Origin: Diplolepis rosae
Lineage: Eukaryota; Arthropoda; Insecta; Hymenoptera; Diplolepididae
Direction: 5' to 3'
DNA: 64,000 nucleotides
Assembly (NCBI GenBank): GCA_030998225.1
Contig: JAPYXD010000727.1
Coordinates: forward strand, 124,001 to 188,000
A model generated the notes under the pieces. It was not told the origin of the DNA. It made no database searches and worked only from the letters and a program-made list of their open reading frames with translations. The translations under genes were made by a program, and so were the position numbers. Below, piece after piece: positions 1 through 9,483 of this stretch (position 1 is its first letter; every line of letters begins with the position of its first letter).

Positions 1-32
1 TAAGTCCCTAGCAATCATCGCATGTCATTGGT

Positions 33-80
33 ACCTATCGTAGCCGAACTTATCTCCCATATGTGTCGGCTACGATAGGT
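33..80. repeat. Perfect 15-bp inverted repeat (hairpin)
   Basis: Positions 33-47 (ACCTATCGTAGCCGA) and 66-80 (TCGGCTACGATAGGT) are exact reverse complements separated by 18 bases. A perfect stem with about 50% GC stands out in this AT-rich flank. It could be the end of a transposon or an isolated snapback sequence. No function is assigned. Confidence 0.7.
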
Positions 81-108
81 TTTACTGTATTACATTTATT
101 TTTACTAA

Positions 109-300
109 AAGTCAATAGGAAGCGAGGATATAGTAACGAAACTAGTTTTATTTACTATAGCGATAGGAGGAAATACTTTTTCTGAACCAATTGTAAATAT
201 AGTGCAACTTTATAAATTACCATTGAGAGTTGCAAAGATTAATATCTCTGATGGCAAATTAAAATTAGAAATAAGTGATACCTATATAAATAAAAATTGA
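109..300 (+). other. Open frame without a start codon, unrecognised
   Basis: After an in-frame TAA at 106-108, a frame stays open for 63 codons to TGA at 298-300. Its composition looks protein-like (hydrophobic and Gly-rich segment, then PIVNIVQLYKLPLRV and a polar tail). A T-rich run followed by an AG at about 111 could be a splice acceptor, so it may be a terminal exon or a remnant of a mobile-element ORF. I do not recognise the family. It ends about 50 bases before the poly(T) end of the LINE relic. Confidence 0.25.
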
Positions 301-348
301 GTCCAGTTGGTTGAATATGGTAACTCGAGTCCTCCCTTCGTGGGTGTG

Positions 349-2254
349 TTTTTTTTTTTTTGCTGAGGAGGAAAAATGGCGAAATCTTTTATAGAGGTTG
401 TACAGGACTCTCCTAGGACGCGTCTAGGCATACCTGTTAAAACCAAAAAAAACCCTCTCTCGAACCAATACACCGCCCGCGGAACCGCCTTTCGGCTTTA
501 AACTTCACGGGTGGTTGGTGCCAGCCTAAAGTCGCGTACGACTCATCCGTCATCCGTTCGCCCGGAACTTCCACCCGCGGCTACTCGCTCCAACTGCCTG
601 ACCGAGGGCCTCCTTTGCCACGCCCCACTTTGCGCAGACGAAGAGTGCGTTCTCTGCATTATCCACAGGGGAATCGCAGTAATAACACATCTCCTCGTCT
701 CTTTTCTTAAAGCGCTTCAGGTACGCGTTAAAATAACCATGGCCTGAGAGCGCTTGCGCCAAATAAAAGCCGACTTCTCCGTGTTTTCTGTTCAGCCTGG
801 TGGTGAGCTCCGGGATCAGGCGGTAGGTCCATTTCCCGGTCTGCTCACCATGCCATCTCATCTGCCATTTCTCAACGAGTCTGTGCCTTCCATCCTTGCA
901 GAAGGCCTCCTTCGCGCGAGTGATTTCCTGCAGGTCAATACAGGTAAACTCCTTGCGGAGCTGAAAGGTCTCTTGCCTTTCCTTCGCCAATAAATCTATT
1001 GGCGGGACGCTCGCCAGGACCAACACAGCACTCGTCGACACAGTTCTATATGCTTAAACTATTCTCAACGCAGCAGATCTCTGCGCCGAGAACAGCTTCT
1101 TCTGGATAGCATGGTTTTACAGGGCATTAGCCCAGACCCGAGCTGCCTAAAGCAGCTTCGAATGCACCACGGTCTCTACCAGTCTCCTTTTTGCTTCCCT
1201 GGGTCCACCAATGTTTGGCATAAGCTGAGCATAAGTTTACTCCACATTGGATGGCTTTGGCAGTTGCGATCCTTAGGTGTTCGTCAAAGCTAAGCCTACG
1301 ATCCAACTCCACTTCCAGGTACTTTATACTTGTTTTCCACTCGACCTCATGATCTCCGAGAGCGATCCTCGGGTACTGAAAGGATCTCCTGTCCGTGACG
1401 AGGAAAGCCTCGGTTTTCTCAGGGGCCATTTTCAGGCCTCTGCTATCCAACCAACGCTTCGCCCGCCGCAGACTTTCATTGATCCTCAGCTCTAGGATTA
1501 CGACGTCATCAGCGGCGCACACGACAAGTGCGTCAGCCGCGAAGCCGATGATGCTCGTTCCAGCAGGTAGGTCCATGCGCAGGAAATCGTCATACATGAC
1601 GTTTCAAACGAGTGGACCCACCCGCGACCCTTGACGGGCGCCACATGTCATCTCTTCTTTTGAGATGTCAGGTAGTCATCTATTATTCGCAACAGGTAGT
1701 CTGGAACCTTTTTCCGCACCATGTCCTCGATGCAGATGCTCCATCTCGCGGTATTAAACGCTTTGCGTATGTCAATGCTGATCAACGCGCAGAATCCCTT
1801 ACGCTTACCAGTTCCTTTTCTTGCTTGGATAACGTCCACAGTGGACCTGCCTTTCCTGAATTCGAACTGGTTTTCCGAGAGACCGTTCTCCCCGACCAAG
1901 AGGGCCCGAAGCCGTTGTAGAATCAACTCCTCCAGAAGCTTCCCCATGGTATCCAATAGACATATTGGTTTATACGATGAGGCATCCCCTACGACGTAGG
2001 GCAACCAACTGGTCATTCCACCAGTACATCGAGCCCTTGGCTTGCCTGCGCTTGCGGCGGAGCATCGAGTAGTCGCAAGCTGCGACCACCTTATGCCTCG
2101 TCGAGCGCACAGTGTCCTCCAACGACCCAGCAGGCTCGACCCAACCAAGCTCATCGATGAGCTTGGTCGCCTCGAGATGGACTCTAAGTCTCTCCCTGCA
2201 GAGCCGTCTCGTGTTGACATTGTAGTCCATCCAATTGGAATGGTTGATTCTTGA
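349..2254 (-). pseudogene. 5'-truncated R1-like non-LTR retrotransposon (ORF2 relic)
   Basis: Read on the minus strand, four overlapping frames give the C-terminal part of a LINE ORF2. About 2230-1970 is the linker before the RT, with YWWNDQLVALRRR. About 2220-1648 is the N-terminal RT with SYKPICLLDTMGKLLE, GLSENQFEFRKGRSTVDVI and motif A (ISIDIRKAFNTA). About 1597-1127 holds motif C and the thumb. About 1041-550 is a C-terminal region with a degenerate zinc knuckle (CYYCDSP...ALFVC). Motif C reads FAAD where R1-type enzymes have FADD, so one catalytic aspartate is lost. Frameshifts join the blocks. The 3' UTR runs to a poly(A) tail seen as poly(T) at 349-361. The endonuclease domain is absent, as expected for a copy truncated during target-primed reverse transcription. 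R1/Jockey-group placement is inference from motif style. Confidence 0.85.
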
Positions 2255-3188
2255 TCCCGGTTATTCTAGAGGATTCTCTAAGGCGATTTCCCTTCACTTT
2301 GGTAAAAGAATAAATTTGATCTAGGGCGCTTACTTAATTAAGAACATATTTTTCAATCCAATTAAATATTTTGTATTGTTTCAAAATTTTCGTTGAAACA
2401 TAGTTATTGGAATTACCATTATTAATTTTTGTTTTAAAAATAAAAAAATAAAATAAAATTATAACAATATGTTACACAAATCCATAATAACAAATGATAA
2501 GACAATTTTGGAAGTATTACATCGTTGATTACATATGTTATATAAATAGTAATAGAAAAATAAAAATTTGATTAATAATAGTTATGTAAATTTGCAAACA
2601 ATTTGATTGTTGATGAAAAAAAAAAATCTTAAAATTTTATCAATTAGATATACAATAGTGAACAGTAATTTACAAGTATTACGATCGTTGATGTATGCAT
2701 TAGTGAATAGAAAATCTGGCAAGCATTATAAATTATTTATTATAAATAAAAGAGAAATTGGCATATATAATATTAGTAACAGAGATTTAACAAATATAAG
2801 AAATGTTGATTACATATACGAATTAATGGACGTTGTAAAATGGTACATTGCAGAGAAAGAACTTGGTTGAGTCTGAAATTGATTTCTTCAAAGACTGTCA
2901 TTGCGATTGCTTATTATTACTTTTACAATTTTCTAAAATTTAATCACATGAACTTTAATTTAATTGATGTATTATTAAATGAATACAATAATCATAAGAA
3001 AAACAATTTTACATAATAAAATTTCTTAATGGTGCACATGAATTTCTATTGGAAAACAAATTTTCACATTGAAAATTTTTAAACGCCATCGCAATGTTTA
3101 CATTTAGAGACTAAATTGTGTGTAAATTAGGTAGTAATTATTTATTCTTGTCAGAAGAGGTGTTTCTTTTATGCAAAAAAAATGCAAA
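2255..3188. other. AT-rich spacer
   Basis: Very AT-rich sequence between two retroelement relics. An 87-codon plus-strand frame (2607-2870) lies in it, but its Lys/Ile/Asn-rich composition follows base composition and I see no motif. Nothing else is recognised. Confidence 0.4.
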
Positions 3189-3500
3189 TCAATTTTGTAT
3201 ATTTATGTGCGATCTTTTCATTCGATTGACTTGAACTACTGTCAGTTTTCCTTTTACGTCGATTTTTCCATTTTTTTTCCCTAGTGCATCTGAAACTTCG
3301 TAAGGACCTGTGTATTCATTATCTAGATTTTTAATTTTTCCTCCCTTTAATAAAAATACATTATCTCCAAATTTTATTTCCGAAGGATTTATTTTTCTAT
3401 CGTGGTACATTTTTTATTTTTATTTTGCTGTTATGAGATTTTTTCTCGCTTGTGATCGCATTTCATGCAGTTGTGTGATAAAGTTTATCAAATAATCATC
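3189..3500 (-). pseudogene. Ty3/gypsy-type integrase C-terminal fragment
   Basis: The minus strand encodes the tail of an LTR-retrotransposon Pol polyprotein. YHDRKINPSEIKFGDNVFLL is followed by KGGKIKNLDNEYTGPYEVSD, the GPY/F-type module at the end of integrase, and then a basic tail with a VNRMKRSHI motif. The same frame extends upstream to about 3495 (LHEMRSQARKNLITAK) but carries two stop codons just before MYHDRK, so it is a broken copy. No integrase catalytic core, protease, RT or LTR was found next to it, so only about 100 residues of the element remain. Confidence 0.75.
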
Positions 3501-4193
3501 ATACACGGAAAAAATTTGTTCTTGAGAAATTCCCGGATTTGTTCCGAAATTGAGGATATGAGAAAAATTCCTTAGAAATTATGGACTTATTCGTTTAGAA
3601 ATATTATAGAACTTTTTGTAGAAGAATTAAGAATAGTTAAGTAAAAATTCTCGAACTGAGCAGTAATATTCTTAACGAGAATCTATTGAAAATTTCCAGA
3701 AACCATTGCAGCACAAATTATAGTAGTAGCTCTGAAACCTCAAGGGTTTATGTACGGGGAGAATCCCACTCTTAACAACAGTAAAAATTCCGGTTTAATT
3801 CGGGAAAATTTCTAGAATTGAGTTCAGTAATGATTACAGTGATCGTTATAGATTTTATGTGTCTATACGGTGAGAATCCCACCGAGCTTGGGAAAATTTC
3901 CAGTCATGTTTGCCTTTTGTAAACTTAACATTCTTTTTTAGGAATTAATGAAACATTTATTGGGTTTACTTCAATATAATTTATTTGATGTGTCGATCAT
4001 GATTTTACTATTTCAGGAAATAAAACTTGCCTTTGTTTTTAGGCATAAGTACAATTATTTCACCGTTTTCTCCAATATTATTAGTAACTCCATAGTTTAA
4101 TATTCAAAATAGTAATTTCTAAAAAACTCACGTTATATGCTCGTTGTCTATTGACTTTTAATAAAAATAAATATAATAATTGAAAATTTTACA
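3501..4193. repeat. AT-rich repeat with CACGGA-type end
   Basis: Starts near 3505 with ACACGGAAAAAATT, a terminus resembling those at 21177 and 37861. Inside, the phrase ACGG(G/T)GAGAATCCCAC occurs twice (about 3754 and 3868) and related AATTCC(C/G)GG phrases recur. This suggests an internally repeated non-autonomous element. No coding potential was seen. Confidence 0.35.
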
Positions 4194-4283
4194 ATGAAGA
4201 GTTTCTCCGTGGTAGTCAAATTTGTTTCCGTATGTCTGATGGTCGTCACTGCTCACGAAGCTGTCGTTGGTGGCGCCGAGTGA
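4194..4283 (+). CDS. Candidate signal-peptide ORF (29 codons), unrecognised
   Basis: An ATG in a good context (ACAATGA) opens a 29-codon frame ending in TGA at 4281-4283. The product has a basic start (MKS), a hydrophobic core (VVVKFVSVCLMVVTA) and small polar or Gly residues after it, as in a secretory signal peptide. The segment is clearly richer in GC than its flanks. It could be the first exon of a secreted protein, with a GT within GTTGGTGGC as a possible weak donor, or a broken gene. No downstream exon was identified and the family is not recognised. Confidence 0.35.
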   Translation: MKSFSVVVKFVSVCLMVVTAHEAVVGGAE

Positions 4284-5441
4284 TTTCTTAAAAAATGCAT
4301 ACTCACTCCAATTTTCAATGAATCAATCTGGAAATTTATAGAAAACTTCCAGCAATAGTGAGAAAGTAATGTCTCACTGGAATTAGTTTTAACTCTAAAG
4401 TTCCCTCGATACTTTTTGTCGGAGAAACTAAAAAAACGTGATTCCCGACCGGCCTCAATTTCCAATTTAATATTATTAAACAATGGGTAATTTTCGGTAC
4501 TTATTTTTTGCTTTTTCGGCTTTGCTTGGATATACTGAGCGTGTGTACGAAGTTTTAGAAAATTTCAACAACATTTGGCCAAGGTACGACGATTCATATA
4601 TTGAAAACTTATTCATTTTAAGGTTTCAAAATTTTTCAGTTTTTTTATTTTTAGTACTAAAAATAATGATCAGACATAAAAAATATAATTGAAAAAATGT
4701 TTTGTCTTTACATTCTCTACAAGGCTATATTTTTGAAAAATTGATTTTCCAACTTTTAAAATTTACTTCTCGCAAACGTTTAGACAATGCTTATATTTAG
4801 AAATATCTCTGATAATTATTTTATATTACATGAAGCTTTAATGAATTATTATAAGTTGTCACTTAATTCCATAATTAATTATTTTTTTGCAAATATGAGA
4901 GAAGTTCCTATTTTGTGCATAAATGATTCGATATTGTACGTTTATAATATTCAGGTAAAAATTGTCAACTAATTTATAAATCTCAATCAGTTTAATTTAA
5001 CCTACTTTCCTACATGAAAAAAAGTAACATTTCGTCCTAAATTGCTTTATGCTGCTTTGGCGTTTTTGTATACAGATGAAAAAGCTTATAAGTGTAAAGG
5101 CCAAAAAATACGAATAAGTAAAATAAAAATAGTATATTTTTATAACACATACATGGAATGGGCCACTTCTTGTGCATGTAGAACGTGCATAAAATGAACA
5201 ATTTCAGGTTGCTGTGGAGAAATAATACTTCTCACTATGCACCTGCCCACTTTGAGCAAAACATTACATTTCCCACGCAGGCTCATGATAAACTTTAAAA
5301 TTTTGAGTATACGAAGAGAAATTTAGGCGAAAAAATGCTTAAAATCGGAAGAGAAATTATCACACTCGATGGGAGGCTAAGAAAAAGTATATTTACAGTA
5401 AATTTTGCCAAAAGTATGGGAAAAAATACGCCAAGTAAAGA
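4284..5441. other. AT-rich spacer, nothing recognised
   Basis: Short frames at 4483-4692 and 4787-4972 have AT-driven composition and no motif. A slightly more GC-rich patch at about 5155-5290 has no visible coding or repeat structure. Confidence 0.4.
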
Positions 5442-5800
5442 TTTTTTTTTTTTTGGTGAGGAGGAAAAATGTCGAAATCTTTTATAGACGTTGTACAGGA
5501 CTCTCCTAGGACGGGTCTAGGCATACCTATTAAAACCAAAAAACCCCCTCTCTCAAACCTATACACCACCCGGGGAAACGCCTTTCGGCTTTAAAGTCCA
5601 CGGGCGGTTCGTTCCAGCTTAAAGTCGCGTACGACTCTTCCGTTATCCGTTCGCCCGGGACTTTCATCCGCGGCCACACGCGCGCTAGGCGAACCGACAA
5701 GCCGCACCAGCCAGGCGCCAAGGGAAGACTAAAAAGAATTCTCCCCCGAACGACGTGGACAGTCGAATCACTGCGAATTATATTTGTAGTCACAAACACG
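5442..5800 (-). mobile_element. 3'-end copy of the R1-like LINE
   Basis: From the poly(T) run at 5442-5454 the sequence follows positions 349-600 of the first LINE closely: GAGGAGGAAAAATG, then CTCTCCTAGGACG, then CCTTTCGGCTTTAAA, then AAAGTCGCGTACGACTC. It diverges after about 5690. This is an independent, strongly 5'-truncated insertion on the minus strand containing only the 3' UTR and the last coding bases. No clear target duplication was found. Confidence 0.8.
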
Positions 5801-6119
5801 GCATAATTAAAAGTCGATCGTCTTAAAAAAATTTTGAATATAATTTAGTTAAGCTTACCAATGATTTATTCTCATCTGAAGATTCACAATCAATACGAAA
5901 CTTGAGCAAGTTATTCGTCGAATTTCCGCCAGCTAAGTTGTCTAAAGATTCATCTAGTATCACAGATATATGTGTTTTATTTATTTCTCTATACGAGACA
6001 TTTTTAAAATCTTTTATCTAAAAAACAAAACGATTTTAAATATAAGATATTTCTATACTACTGATAAATACGATTTGTATCGAACTTCAAAAACAAAATT
6101 TTTTAAAAACGTTACTGCT

Positions 6120-6240
6120 ATTTTACTTTGGTTTTAGGGTCTAGAAATAATTGAATTAAAGGTTTCATATTTATAAACGATTCAGCTCTAATTGGAGTAC
6201 TCGTAAGTGAAAATTTATTTCAAGAAATACAAAAACACGG
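6120..6240 (-). mobile_element. Decayed Penelope-type terminal repeat
   Basis: This stretch follows 39515-39620, the end of the PLE at 39.5-44.5 kb, including the phrases AAGGTTTCAT, AATTGGAGT and AGTGA(A/G)AATTTATTTC. The ribozyme core present there is degraded here: both the CTGATGA box and the GAAA box carry substitutions. It is probably a solo, inactive terminal fragment. Confidence 0.5.
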
Positions 6241-6454
6241 TTCAGCTTAGATATAGCACGTGTACAACTCTTTAGAGTAAGAAAATCCTTTTTGATGTGA
6301 CCAATTAACACTAAAAAACAAAAATATATGAAAATTTTTTTGAAAAAACTAACCTAAAAGAGTTGGTTTTGAAAATTTACACAATATTGCATATGCTAGA
6401 ATGTGTTCTATAATAGTATAACCTCTCTGCAAATATAGTTTGGTTATAGTGTAA

Positions 6455-6850
6455 TAGTATATTATGTGCCTAGGCGCATAATTAGGGTTATTACGCGACG
6501 AGCGACAATACTCGCAGGAGATCGAAGCCGAGGCGCGATCAGTTCTGCGAGCATTGTAAGCGAGTCTCGTAATTACCCGAATTGTGTGCCTAGGCGAAAA
6601 TTCTATTTTATGTGAGAGTAGCGCAATGTTGTGTATTACGAAACAGAAGAATGTAATGTAAAAATTGAACTGCGCATGTGTCTATAACCATACAGCGGAG
6701 CGTAATCTTCTTCTTATTTTCTTATTCTTCTTCCTCTTCGTACAGCGTTGGCACTGTACTAACAAAGCCTTGTACATTCAAACTGCGCATCCTGAAGCCA
6801 AACTTCAACACCAGCAACGTTTTTAGAAACAAATTCTATATTACACAACA
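6455..6850. repeat. Repeat family B, copy 1 (rearranged)
   Basis: Starts with AGTATATTATGTGCCTAGGC and follows copies at 18195 and 40495. It carries the stem-loop pair ACAATACTCGCAGGA / TTCTGCGAGCATTGT. From about 6610 the sequence matches the other end of the family in reverse orientation (compare 40830-41010), so this copy has an inverted segment. Non-coding; the family has CpG-rich ends. Confidence 0.6.
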
Positions 6851-7490
6851 TAAAAATATCTCTTTAAAATTATTAAATCTCATTTACAAGTCGGTGTTAT
6901 AAAATCTCCTTAGCGACAGTTCCGAATTCAAAATGCAATATTTTTAAATACTTTTCAGTGAAATATTTTCTTCTAGAAAAAAACTATTCTCTTGGTGATT
7001 GTGAAACTGTACAAACATTGTATCCTGAGCTTGATGTAACCTCATGAACAGGTATCATTTTTAGTTGACCTCTCGGATGTACCTCCAGAGAAAAAATTTC
7101 TGACCCTTTTACAAAATTTCTCGAAACCTTTACAACTTTTAAATATTCATTTGGTGGATAAATCTGGCATCCTGAAATCGAATAATATACATAATTAAAA
7201 GTTTTAAAGTTTTATCTCAGTCCATACTGAACCTTACCTGCAACATACTTAAGTTCGGTTGCAATAATTAAAAATGTAATAATTTTTCGAAGAAAGTATG
7301 TATTACTCAGGCTGATCATGTTACTGACTCTTTTCTATTCAGGAAGTAGTTTCTTTAAACATATCTGCAATTTCATAAAAGAAATAAACATATTAATATT
7401 AGGCATAGACAAAAGGTCCTATGTCTAAGAAAATTTCATTTTCCTAATGTGGACTTTTAAAGTTTCGAAACAAAGATAAGTACGCATACT
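6851..7490. other. AT-rich spacer, nothing recognised
   Basis: No repeat shared with the rest of the window and no coding signal seen between family B and the mariner relic. Confidence 0.4.
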
Positions 7491-7494
7491 AGGG

Positions 7495-8415
7495 AATTCA
7501 ACAAGTCCGTAGGATGACAAAGAAAAAACAACTTTTTTGGCAAAACTCCTGTTCATTCTTCAACATAATCTCCTTTCAGCTCGATACACTTAGTCCAACG
7601 ATCTTTCAACATTTTAATGTCTCTCTTGTAATACGATTTGTCAAGGCCCCCAAACAAGCCATTGGTTTCCCATTTGACCTCTTCATTCGATAAAAATCTC
7701 TGTCCCTGGAGCCATCTCTTCAAGTTTGGGAAAAGATAAAAGTCGCTGAGGGCCAGATCTGGGGAATAAGGTGGGTGGGGAAGCAATTTGAAGGGTAATT
7801 CATTGACTTTTCCCATTATTTTGATCGATTTGTGAGCTGGTGCATTGTCTTGCAAAAAATGCATTTTTTCTTTAACAAATGAGGCCATTTTATTGTAATT
7901 TCTTCTATTAATCGATCCAATAATGCACAGTAATAGTCACTGTTGATTGATTTTCCTTTTTCCAAATAGTTGATGAACAATATGCGACTGGAATACAGAA
8001 AAACAGAAGCCATAACCTTTCCAGCCGATTGTTGTGTTTGCTCGTTTTAGTGCAGTTCCAGCGTTTCCCACCCACTGTTTTGCTTGTTGTTTCGATTCTG
8101 GTGTGTAGTGATTGATCCATCTTTCATCAATGGTTACTAATCGGCGTAAAAAATCGCTTTGATTACGATTAAAAATGTCCAAAAAACTCTTAGAATCGCG
8201 AACTTTTTGGCGTTTTGGATCGATTGTTAGCAAACCTGGCACCCATTTTGCGGTTAGCTATCTCATGCCCAAATCCTCATGCAAAATTTTAACCACTGAC
8301 CCAATTGATATATTTGTTGCCTCAGCTAATTCATGCACTTTTACTTTCGGATCATCTAATACGATGTCATGGATTTTCTCGATGAGTAGTTTATCAATGA
8401 TTGCTTCATTATATA
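7495..8415 (-). pseudogene. Mariner transposase relic
   Basis: Minus-strand frames give most of a mariner (DD34D-type) transposase. About 8411-8242 is an HTH region (HELAEATNISIGSVVKILHE), then a stop inside the conserved GMR-LTAKWVP stretch. About 8242-7937 carries KRQKVRDSKSFLDIF and the first catalytic block (VTIDERWINHYTPESKQQ). The central block lies in a third frame. About 7888-7553 has FLQDNAPAHKS (second Asp) and PPYSPDLALSDFYLFPNLK (third Asp). One stop and at least two frameshifts make it inactive. The N-terminus is missing because family A begins at about 8416. Only the left (3') end, near 7495, could be near-complete. Confidence 0.88.
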
Positions 8416-8536
8416 TGTCAATTTTTTACATTCTCATCATGGATGAGAAGGTATTGGTTTTATGTGAAAAATGACTTTCGAAATTTTCATCAAATCTTTA
8501 CGTTTTGAGAGTCCGAAAAAAGGGTTTTTACGAAAG

Positions 8537-8583
<47 letters not shown>

Positions 8584-8584
8584 A
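8537..8584. repeat. TGTC microsatellite
   Basis: About twelve copies of the tetranucleotide TGTC at the start of family A. The reverse-oriented copy has the complementary CAGA tract at about 19705-19723 with fewer units, so the tract belongs to the repeat family and varies in length. Confidence 0.9.
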
Positions 8585-8784
8585 GTAGGTCGTGTGCGGC
8601 ATAACTCTCGATAGAATTATCAGATTGAATTGAGCTTTGGTACACTTTATCGGAGCCGAAAAAGTAAGGACAAGTTCTTAGATCATGAACTTGATGTTGA
8701 AAACGTCTGAGAATCCTTATTGTGAGAAGGTAAGAAAGGTAGAAAAACGACTTCTTCAGACTATAATAAATACTGAGTTATATT

Positions 8785-8819
8785 CGACGTTTCGAAGTCA
8801 TGTACGACTTCCTCATCAG
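8785..8819 (-). ncRNA. Hammerhead-ribozyme core (PLE type)
   Basis: On the minus strand: CTGATGA, stem II GAAGTC/GACTTC around a six-base loop, GAAA, then CGTC. Helix III is the minimal ACGT form known from PLE hammerheads, which act as dimers. Helix I is weak. Confidence 0.6.
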
Positions 8820-9448
8820 GACAAAAATTGACATTAGTCAGTTGTAAAAATTTGAGTGTCTCAACTCTTAAATTCCAAATGTTAATAATTAAATATTAAT
8901 TATATTCAATTTTAATTTCAATACGAATTTTATTTAGTATTTATAATATATCTCATTTTGCATTACAGCACTTTCCAATTTCTTAGTTTAGCATGTTACC
9001 TACTCTTTGTTTGTTTATAAATTTCTGTCGTCTCTACTCGTCTTTCAGTATAGCTTGATCTCTTGTCTCGTTAACATTTATTATATATTTATTTCTATTT
9101 CTTTCATATGATGTGCAAAACAAATAGTTATTGTTACTTGTTTAGTTCTATTAGTCTCTGTCATTTTTACAAAAAAATCTTTTATTATTATAATGACCTC
9201 ACATGGAATTTTAGGTAATTAATTTTTATGTTTATACTAGTTATTAATTTAATATCTGTTCAGCGGTTTTATTGTTAAAACTTTATGTTATTAATTTTAT
9301 ATTATCCTCTCTAATCTCTTTCTTTCATACAGAGAGACGAATACTGAATATTTTTAATGATAATTCTTGACGCTTCACATATTTTTATTCCTGGAGGAGA
9401 CCGTTGATACACTCAAATTTTTACAACTGACTAATGTCAATTTTTGTC

Positions 9449-9483
9449 CTGATGAGGAAGTCGTACATGACTTCGAAACGTCG
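9449..9483 (+). ncRNA. Hammerhead-ribozyme core (PLE type)
   Basis: Mirror copy of the core at 8785-8819: CTGATGA at 9449-9455, six-pair stem II, GAAA at 9475-9478, then CGTC. Predicted cleavage is after the C of GTC. Confidence 0.6.

Noticed and set aside
2607..2870. 87-codon ORF as a gene
   Set aside because: Lys/Ile/Asn bias follows AT content, with no motif or neighbouring signals; length is plausible by chance.
5870..5930. CTGAAGA...CGAAAC as another hammerhead
   Set aside because: No pairing stem II between the boxes.
8175..8474. 99-codon plus-strand ORF
   Set aside because: Antisense shadow of the mariner transposase HTH region.
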